This document shows positions 7,367 to 13,624 of a stretch of DNA of 38,784 nt, piece after piece. Made by a program: the position numbers and the translations under genes. The notes below the pieces were generated by a model that ran no database searches, had not been told where the DNA came from, and saw nothing but the letters and a program-made list of their open reading frames with translations. Source of the DNA: CAZPWF01 sp964610775 (lineage in GTDB: Bacteria > Patescibacteriota > Saccharimonadia > Saccharimonadales > JACQNP01); assembly GCA_964610775.1 (NCBI GenBank), contig CAZSZC010000009.1, positions 1 to 38,784 of the forward strand, read 5' to 3'. Numbering within the stretch: the first letter of the stretch is position 1; each line of letters begins with the position of its first letter.

Positions 7367-8506
7367 CTATTTCAGCACAGTTACAGACTTATGCTTAGAC
7401 ATGATGATTTGTGCAACGTCATTAAAACCAATTCTAAAGGTTGCCGCACAACACAAGAGATAATAGCGCCACATTCGATAAAACTTAACATCATACAGCA
7501 CCTCGCCTGACTTATTAGTTAGTTTCGATATTTTGTTCCAGTTTCTTCTAAAATTTGCCTCCCAAGCCAATAGTGTTTTGTCATAATCAGTACCAAAACT
7601 TTCCCATTGCTTTATTTGTAATAAATTCTTGCTTTTGTTTACGATATCTTGTGGCGATGGAAGGCGACCATTAGGAAATATACGAGTTGATATAAATGAA
7701 TCTACCTCACCAGTGCCTATTATAGCCTGTAACCCAAATAGCCCATCAGCCTTTAAGGATCGTTCAATTATTTCAAAGTATTTTTTAAAATTTTTCTTAC
7801 CGACAGCCTCGATCATCTCAATTGATACGACTCTATCAAAATAATCCGTGTATTTTTTACTTAATTTTTGATAATCAACAAGTAGAAATTTCACTGGAAG
7901 CCCTTTACACCTTTCCTCTGCAAAGGCTTTTTGTTCTTTAGAAACAGTTAAACCAACGACTTCGACTCCGTATTTTTTTGATGCATGTCTTGCGAACGTA
8001 CCCCAGCCGGCACCAATCTCAAGTACTTTCATGCCAGGCTTGAGCTTAAGTTTTTTACAAAGCATATCAAATTTATTGTACTGTGCAGTAGTAAGCGAAT
8101 CTGATTCCTTAACAAACATGCCACAGCTATATCCCATGCTTTCGCCAAGCATATATTCATACATGCTATTACCTATGTCGTAATGGTTGTGTCCTACCTG
8201 GAACGCACGTTTTCCTGCCTGAGTATTTATGATCGCACTCTGTGCTGACTGCAAAATATCAACAATATTAAATGCTTGTTTAGTATCTGATAACAACAGC
8301 TTTTCGAACATAGTGTCAATTTGGTCGACATCCCACTTTTCGCTAACATAACTATCACCAAAACCCAGAGAACCCTTAATAATTACATCGCGAAATGCGG
8401 TTGGATCATTTACTTGAATATCCCAAGGCTTTTTGCCATTTAGAGTAATGCCTGAAGGTTTAAGAATTTTTTTTATTTTATTCTCTAAATATGAGCTCAT
8501 TAACAT
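7367..8506 (-). CDS. Cyclopropane-fatty-acyl-phospholipid synthase-like methyltransferase
   Basis: A 379-residue SAM-dependent enzyme that would add a methylene or methyl group to unsaturated acyl chains of membrane phospholipids. Residues 161-169 (VLEIGAGWG) are the SAM-binding motif, followed by GLTVSKEQ. HYDIGN (108-113) and GYSCG with C128 correspond to the acyl/bicarbonate site of E. coli Cfa, and E233 in SIEMIEAVG matches the catalytic Glu region. The His of E. coli LHTIG appears as Gln (FGLQAIIG), as in a divergent subgroup, so the product may not be a simple cyclopropane. Start: a TTG at 8516-8518 is possible, but ATG at 8504-8506 or 8498-8500 is preferred. Length is like E. coli Cfa. 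Confidence 0.9.
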   Translation of the reverse strand: MLMSSYLENKIKKILKPSGITLNGKKPWDIQVNDPTAFRDVIIKGSLGFGDSYVSEKWDVDQIDTMFEKLLLSDTKQAFNIVDILQSAQSAIINTQAGKRAFQVGHNHYDIGNSMYEYMLGESMGYSCGMFVKESDSLTTAQYNKFDMLCKKLKLKPGMKVLEIGAGWGTFARHASKKYGVEVVGLTVSKEQKAFAEERCKGLPVKFLLVDYQKLSKKYTDYFDRVVSIEMIEAVGKKNFKKYFEIIERSLKADGLFGLQAIIGTGEVDSFISTRIFPNGRLPSPQDIVNKSKNLLQIKQWESFGTDYDKTLLAWEANFRRNWNKISKLTNKSGEVLYDVKFYRMWRYYLLCCAATFRIGFNDVAQIIMSKHKSVTVLK

Positions 8507-8601
8507 AGACTTTATCAACTTTAGTAGCGCAGTTCAATTACTTAGAGCATATTAAAGTTAAAGTATTTTAAGTTGATCAGATTAATACTGATATATATAA
8601 A

Positions 8602-10323
8602 TTATGTAGATTTTTGAATGATTTTACTATGCTTTAGTTTATTTTCTGAATCGTAATAGGCTTCTATGGCTTCTCCCATAGTTGTGAAATGAGGGGTATT
8701 TGAAATAAGTCGAGACAACCTCCTACTTTTACTTATAGTATTTCGTATAGGTCCTTTCATCCTTGCAATTGCCAAGGTTATGCCTTTCTTATTTAAATCC
8801 TTTATTAGTAGCCTGAGCATTTGTCCTGCGGTTGAGTCTAATTCAGTGATTGTTTCCGCATCCCATAATAACCATTTAACAGGTTCTTTTGATTCGTCTA
8901 TTAATCTATAGACAGTTTCTCTGAAATAGTTAGCATTTATAAAATATAGTGGCGCATCAAAGCGGAATATAATGATGCCTGGGATTTTGGTAGTTTTGGG
9001 TGGTCGACTCAAGTCCCTAATTGAACCGTCTTCAGCGACTCCCATTAATACGTACTTAGGCAATGAATTTTTGCGAACAAAGTTTAAAATTGCAAGCAAA
9101 ACCGCAAGAATAAGCCCTTGAAAAATACCAAGCAAAGTAACACCAATCAAAGTAATGACCGCTAGATACGCCTCGGAGTTCCACGCCCGCCAGATTGATC
9201 GTAGTTCTTTATAATTGAACAGGTTTTTTACTGCTAAGATAACAATAACCCCCAATGCTGCCTGCGGAAGATAGCTCAGCACTGGCGCAACAAACAGCAA
9301 TACGATCATGATGCACAGCGCAGCGAAAAGTTGGGATACTTGAGTGACAGCTTTGCTTTCATAATTAACTGCGGTTCTTGCTCCACTGGCTGCAACAGGC
9401 ATGCCACCAAATATACCAGAGGCTATATTGGCAATGCCTAAACCAAAGAATTCCTGTGGCGCCTCAATACCATCAGATTGAGCGACTGCAAATGCACGCG
9501 CAGTCGAAATCGTATTGGCATAACTAACAAGAGAAATCATAAGTGCAGGAACAACCAAGTTTTGAAGATCATAAATACTTACCCTAGGGAACACAGGTAG
9601 TGGTAACCCTTTAGGAACGACACCCACAACGGGTACGCCTTTACTTGCAAGAGAAAAGACCCAGGAAAGTATTATTGTTCCAACTAAAATGATTAAAAAA
9701 TTAGGTACCTTTTTCAAATATTTTTGTAATAGATAGGCAATGATAAAGAGCGCTAAACTCAAGAAAAATGTTATCCAACTTATGCTGCTGATATGCGTAA
9801 TAATATAACTTATAGTTGTGATAAAACTTTGACGTGGAGGAACAGGCATACCAAATAACTTAGGTAATTGGGTGGCGATAACCGCTAAAGCTAAACCCGC
9901 CATATAGCCAAGTAGTATTGGCCTTGAAATAAACTCCGCTAAAATACCTAGCTTTGCATAGACAGCAATTATGCAGACTACACCTATTAATGCAGCGAGG
10001 ACTGCTACTAAATATGTGTATCTTGTTGGGTCACTCAAGGCTAATGGTGCAATAGCGGCACCGGTTAATGCTGCCATGGCTGCATCTGGACCAACGATTG
10101 CAAATCGCGAAGTAGTAAAAATTGCAAAAAACACCATTGCAGCAAGTGCAGTGTACAAGCCATATACAAGAGGCAAACCAGCAAGCTGTGCATAAGCCAT
10201 TGCTTGAGGCACTGCAACGGCAGAAACAGTTAAACCGGCTATAAGATCTCGACGAATCCATCGTTTTTGATAGGTTCTCAATACCTCATTGATTGGGATC
10301 GATATTTTTATATTAGCAATCAT
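8602..10323 (-). CDS. SulP family anion transporter with STAS domain
   Basis: A 573-residue inner membrane transporter. The first domain (about 1-415) has the SulP signature PQAMAYAQLAGLPLVYGLY near residues 39-57, a later MPVAASGARTAVNYE segment and some 10-14 membrane spans. The cytoplasmic STAS domain covers about 440-555, with the strand WLLWDAETITELDSTAG that includes the usual Asp-Ser-Thr phosphorylation-type loop. SulP proteins carry sulfate, bicarbonate or dicarboxylates; no substrate-specific residue can be read here. No carbonic anhydrase or sulfur gene is adjacent. A TATAAT on the minus strand (10332-10337) lies eight bases before the ATG. It is on the same strand as the downstream cyclopropane synthase, 95 bases away. 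Confidence 0.92.
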   Translation of the reverse strand: MIANIKISIPINEVLRTYQKRWIRRDLIAGLTVSAVAVPQAMAYAQLAGLPLVYGLYTALAAMVFFAIFTTSRFAIVGPDAAMAALTGAAIAPLALSDPTRYTYLVAVLAALIGVVCIIAVYAKLGILAEFISRPILLGYMAGLALAVIATQLPKLFGMPVPPRQSFITTISYIITHISSISWITFFLSLALFIIAYLLQKYLKKVPNFLIILVGTIILSWVFSLASKGVPVVGVVPKGLPLPVFPRVSIYDLQNLVVPALMISLVSYANTISTARAFAVAQSDGIEAPQEFFGLGIANIASGIFGGMPVAASGARTAVNYESKAVTQVSQLFAALCIMIVLLFVAPVLSYLPQAALGVIVILAVKNLFNYKELRSIWRAWNSEAYLAVITLIGVTLLGIFQGLILAVLLAILNFVRKNSLPKYVLMGVAEDGSIRDLSRPPKTTKIPGIIIFRFDAPLYFINANYFRETVYRLIDESKEPVKWLLWDAETITELDSTAGQMLRLLIKDLNKKGITLAIARMKGPIRNTISKSRRLSRLISNTPHFTTMGEAIEAYYDSENKLKHSKIIQKST

Positions 10324-10471
10324 AATATTTGATTATAATACAGATAGTCGTAAGCACTTGGCTATAAAGGTAGCGTCACTAGGTTTTCATATATAAAAAC
10401 AACTAGTTCTTTCTGTAAGTTTATGCGGAATACGTATGAGATCATAGCTGATGCAATATTTAAAAGCGACA

Positions 10472-10726
10472 TCATTTACGATGCGAGCAGCCAGCCCAGC
10501 AACAAGGGCGACGTTTTCCAGTAAGCAATTCCGTGCGCATTCTCTCGATATGATTAACCCTAGTTTCGGGTTTTTTTACTGATATAGTCCAACAAATCCA
10601 TTCATTGCGAGCAAGCGGAGTAAGATCCTGCCACACATCACTTAAAGTAGGGTCGCCAACAATGACACTCATCATATCATCGGGTATTTTATGGGCGACC
10701 CCATCCGCTGCTTGATTATTTACCAT
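10472..10726 (-). CDS. YdeI/OmpD-associated-like small protein (PF13376 type)
   Basis: An 84-residue soluble protein. The core LTPLARNEWICWTISVKKPE, then TRVNHIERM, TELLTGKRR and PCCWAGCSHR matches the bacteriocin-protection/YdeI or OmpD-associated domain, including the Cys-Cys-Trp tail frequent in actinobacterial and Saccharibacteria members. The fold is thought to act with stress or bacteriocin resistance in proteobacteria, but a role for these short Cys-rich versions is not known. Three Cys near the end and one in WICW could bind metal. The start is supported by TATTAT six bases upstream on the minus strand, another leaderless configuration. Confidence 0.75.
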   Translation of the reverse strand: MVNNQAADGVAHKIPDDMMSVIVGDPTLSDVWQDLTPLARNEWICWTISVKKPETRVNHIERMRTELLTGKRRPCCWAGCSHRK

Positions 10727-10732
10727 ACAACT

Positions 10733-10738
10733 ATAATA
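10733..10738 (-). promoter_or_regulatory. -10 box predicting a leaderless start at 10726
   Basis: On the minus strand TATTAT (10738 to 10733) is followed by AGTTGT and then the ATG at 10726-10724. No Shine-Dalgarno is present in this spacing. Confidence 0.5.
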
Positions 10739-10836
10739 CCGTAGCCAACCAACTATTAAAGCAATACATAAATATTATCGGTTGCCATATAGTCATCAAC
10801 ATGAGAAAGTTAGAGTAATGTAAGCGGGGTGATTAT

Positions 10837-11085
10837 ATGTTTGGACCAGTATTTATTGGAATAATAGGAGTTGTTGCTTGGATTTGTTTAGCACTTTGGC
10901 CAGCATCAATCGCGAAACGCAAAGGCTATAGTTTTGCCTTGTTTTTATTGTTGGGTATTTTTATATCATTCCTTCTTTCTCTTCTGATTGCAGTTTTGCT
11001 AAAAGATAAAACAGAAACTGCGCAAGACAGAGCAGATGACGAGGCAGTCGAAAAGGCCATGCTCAAAGAAGAAGGCCTAGAGTAG
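10837..11085 (+). CDS. Small two-helix membrane protein
   Basis: An 82-residue protein with two membrane segments (about 3-24 and 31-54) joined by a short basic loop (KRKGYS), followed by an acidic carboxy-terminal helix rich in Asp and Glu (QDRADDEAVEKAMLKEEGLE). GGGG/GGTGAT upstream of the ATG serves as a ribosome site. The family is not recognised. It is followed 61 bases later by a terminator hairpin, so it appears monocistronic and separate from the kinase gene downstream. Confidence 0.6.
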   Translation: MFGPVFIGIIGVVAWICLALWPASIAKRKGYSFALFLLLGIFISFLLSLLIAVLLKDKTETAQDRADDEAVEKAMLKEEGLE

Positions 11086-11146
11086 ATTTAAGAAAATAGA
11101 TTCTTAATAAAGTGTCTGTCTGATTAGGTCATATGCACTGCAACAA

Positions 11147-11174
11147 CTAAAAGCACCCTATTGGGTGTTTTTAG
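11147..11174 (+). terminator. Intrinsic terminator
   Basis: CTAAAAGCACCC (11147-11158) and GGGTGTTTTTAG (11163-11174) form a 12-base-pair stem with one G-T pair and a four-base loop; the T run is part of the stem's 3' arm. It ends the small membrane protein transcript. Confidence 0.75.
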
Positions 11175-11190
11175 TATGTCATAACGGTTA

Positions 11191-11199
11191 TGCTATAGT
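11191..11199 (+). promoter_or_regulatory. Extended -10 promoter of the histidine kinase
   Basis: TGC precedes TATAGT at 11194-11199. The transcript would start near 11206, leaving about 11 bases with an AAAGGA ribosome site before the GTG at 11217. Confidence 0.5.
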
Positions 11200-11216
11200 T
11201 TATCTAAAGGAAAACT

Positions 11217-13370
11217 GTGATTACGCTATTATGTATACTCTTGGTTGCAATCTGTAGCTTCATACTTGGTGTTATTGTTCTCTTTAAAAATAAGGGTAGT
11301 TGGACAAACATAACATTCGCACTTTTTGCTTTTATGTTGTCTATTTGGACGGTCATAGATTACCTCTGCTACGATCCGGCATTTAGTACCGACACATCTA
11401 TATGGCTAAAGCGAGCAGCATTCTTCATGCCTCCTTTTGGACTGTATTTTCTTCTTCTGTTTAGTATTTTGTTTACAAAATCCTTGCACAAACAAATAAA
11501 GCAAATATCGATACTCATAGCCATATCCTCTACCGCCATCGCGATATTGGGTATATCAAAGTACGTTTTGGTTGATATCAATGAAAAAAACAACATTGTC
11601 ATGAACGTTTTTGGGCCACTGACATTTATCTACCTCGCGTACTTGGTTATATTAGTATTGATCGAGATTAATATACTTCGCATCGGGCACAAAAGATTAA
11701 ATTCTCAAGCTAGAGCTAGAACAGGAATAATGGCGACGAGCCTTTTCCTTACTCTAATAATATTGGTATCGACAAATCTGGTACTACCACTATATTTCGA
11801 AAATTACTCATATGTAGGTTTGGGATTATTTTCTACTGTTTTTGTTATTGCAGGCTTCAGCTACGCCATTGTCAAACTTAGATTATTTGATATAAAACTA
11901 GTGGTTGCACGTTCTATTACTTATGCGATGTTACTTTTCACATTAGCAAGCCTGTATGGATTCATAACTTTCAAGATTGGGGGCGCAATATTCGGCACTA
12001 CAACTACAAGTGCGACTCAACAAACTTTTAATATTGCAGTCGCAATCGTATTAGCTTTCACATTTCAACCATTACAGCATTTTTTTGAAAATATTACTGA
12101 TAAGTATTTCTTCAAAAGTCGTTATGACCCAAAAAAGTTAGTTAATAAACTAAGTGTAATTTTGGCCTCTGAAATTGAACTCGGTAAGCTTAGTCGTCGC
12201 GTTAGATTGCTGCTAAGCAGAGAACTACATATAGATTTTGTAACTATAGTTGCATTGGATGGGAGCAGAGTCTTCACTGAATCAGGTCACTATGTTATCA
12301 GTCAACTTCAGGGTCTTGCAGAAGATTTGGCGCATATTAATAGCCCTATACTGGTTGCGGACGAGCTGCCCGAGGGCAAAAAGAAGGATATACTTCATAA
12401 ATACGGCATTAGCATGTTTGTGCTCCTAAAGACCAGAAACGCACGTGTAGGTTATCTGCTTTTTGGACACAAACTCAGCGGTGATGTCTTTAGTACTACC
12501 GATGTAGAAGTAATAAGTACTATATCTGGTCAATTAGCAGTTGCTATTGAGAATGCTAAATCATACACAAAAATTCAAAACTTTAATAATACCCTACAAA
12601 GTAAGGTTGATGAAGCAACACAACAGTTGCGTGACGCCTATGCAACTCTCAAACAACTAGACCACGTAAAAGACGAGTTTCTATCAATGGCCTCTCATCA
12701 GCTAAGAACGCCTCTCACCATTAGTGATGGTTTTTTGGGTAGTGTAGTTGACGGCAGCTATGGCAAGCTTAAGAAAGAGCAGTTAGAGGCGTTAAAGATT
12801 TCGCAAAGTCATTTACATATGACCATCGGCATAGTGTCTGATTTATTAAACATAAGTCGAATGGATGTCGGCAAGCTGTATATTAATTATGAAGATACAG
12901 ATCTGCTCGATGTAGTAAAAACAGAGATTGATCACCTAAAAACAAAGGCTACCGAACATAATGTAAGGTTGAGTTTCAAAAAACCATCACGTCCAATACC
13001 AATTATCAAACTGGACAAACAAAAAACCCAGCAGGCAATTCTAAACCTCATAAGTAATGCCATTAGTTATTCAGAAAACGGTCATGTAAAAGTATCGCTA
13101 GAACACGCAGGGGGTCAACTAATATTTCGCGTAGATGATGACGGAATAGGTGTAGCCGATAATGAAAAAGACAAATTATTTACTAAATTCTATAGAGCAG
13201 AAAATGCCAAACTAACACGGCCTGATGGTACTGGAATAGGACTTTACTTGGTCAAACGAGTAGTAGAAGATCAAGGCGGTACAATTATTTTTGAAAGCAA
13301 ACTAGGTGAGGGCTCTACTTTTGGTTTCCGGGTTCCCACCAAGGAAGAAAATAAATATGTCGTCAAATAA
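11217..13370 (+). CDS. Membrane sensor histidine kinase with GAF domain
   Basis: A 717-residue sensor kinase. Residues 1 to about 260 hold roughly eight membrane segments, similar to the seven-helix histidine-kinase sensor region. A GAF-like domain spans about 300-460 (SRELHIDFVTIV, ISTISGQLAVAIENA), then a coiled coil and the HisKA domain with H494 in MASHQLRTPLT. The ATPase domain has the N box (ILNLISNA), G1 (VDDDGIGV) and G2 (DGTGIGLYLVKRVV). All catalytic residues are present, so it should autophosphorylate on H494. No response regulator is adjacent, which makes it an orphan in this window. GTG at 11217 is chosen because AAAGGA lies seven bases upstream. Confidence 0.92.
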   Translation: MITLLCILLVAICSFILGVIVLFKNKGSWTNITFALFAFMLSIWTVIDYLCYDPAFSTDTSIWLKRAAFFMPPFGLYFLLLFSILFTKSLHKQIKQISILIAISSTAIAILGISKYVLVDINEKNNIVMNVFGPLTFIYLAYLVILVLIEINILRIGHKRLNSQARARTGIMATSLFLTLIILVSTNLVLPLYFENYSYVGLGLFSTVFVIAGFSYAIVKLRLFDIKLVVARSITYAMLLFTLASLYGFITFKIGGAIFGTTTTSATQQTFNIAVAIVLAFTFQPLQHFFENITDKYFFKSRYDPKKLVNKLSVILASEIELGKLSRRVRLLLSRELHIDFVTIVALDGSRVFTESGHYVISQLQGLAEDLAHINSPILVADELPEGKKKDILHKYGISMFVLLKTRNARVGYLLFGHKLSGDVFSTTDVEVISTISGQLAVAIENAKSYTKIQNFNNTLQSKVDEATQQLRDAYATLKQLDHVKDEFLSMASHQLRTPLTISDGFLGSVVDGSYGKLKKEQLEALKISQSHLHMTIGIVSDLLNISRMDVGKLYINYEDTDLLDVVKTEIDHLKTKATEHNVRLSFKKPSRPIPIIKLDKQKTQQAILNLISNAISYSENGHVKVSLEHAGGQLIFRVDDDGIGVADNEKDKLFTKFYRAENAKLTRPDGTGIGLYLVKRVVEDQGGTIIFESKLGEGSTFGFRVPTKEENKYVVK

Positions 13371-13396
13371 AACTATAAATACTAATAAATATATGA

Positions 13397-13405
13397 TGAT
13401 ATTAT
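13397..13405 (+). promoter_or_regulatory. Extended -10 box predicting a leaderless start at 13412
   Basis: TGA precedes TATTAT (13400-13405), then six bases, then ATG at 13412. The box gives independent support for the very short gene that follows. Confidence 0.55.
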
Positions 13406-13411
13406 TAGATT

Positions 13412-13567
13412 ATGTCGATCAAGCCCAACTGCGATAAGTGCGGTGGTGAACTCAATGAATACGGAGGTATCCTATTAAGCCCTCCATCCAAAGATAATAT
13501 GGTTAAAAAAATACACCTGTGTGTAAGTTGTTACAAACAAGTAGAAAAAATGCTGAAAACGAAGTAA
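13412..13567 (+). CDS. 51-residue zinc ribbon microprotein
   Basis: ATG at 13412 opens 51 codons ending in TAA at 13565-13567. The protein has CDKCGGEL at residues 7-14 and CVSCYKQV at 37-44, two CxxC pairs spaced as in small zinc ribbons. The segment between holds LLSPPSKDNMVKKIH. It has a good codon pattern and its own extended -10 box six bases before the ATG. It lies between the histidine kinase (41 bases upstream) and the RND exporter (57 bases downstream). Function unknown; a nucleic-acid-binding or chaperone-like zinc site is possible. It is easily missed because of its size. Confidence 0.65.
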   Translation: MSIKPNCDKCGGELNEYGGILLSPPSKDNMVKKIHLCVSCYKQVEKMLKTK

Positions 13568-13624
13568 TAAATCCGTAACTTAATTTAATCAAAATCTGCT
13601 AACATATTGAAAAAGGGGAGAAGT

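Noticed and set aside
13607..13624. TTG start extending the RND protein by six codons
   Set aside because: GGGGAG lies between it and ATG 13625, so it is part of the ribosome site region.
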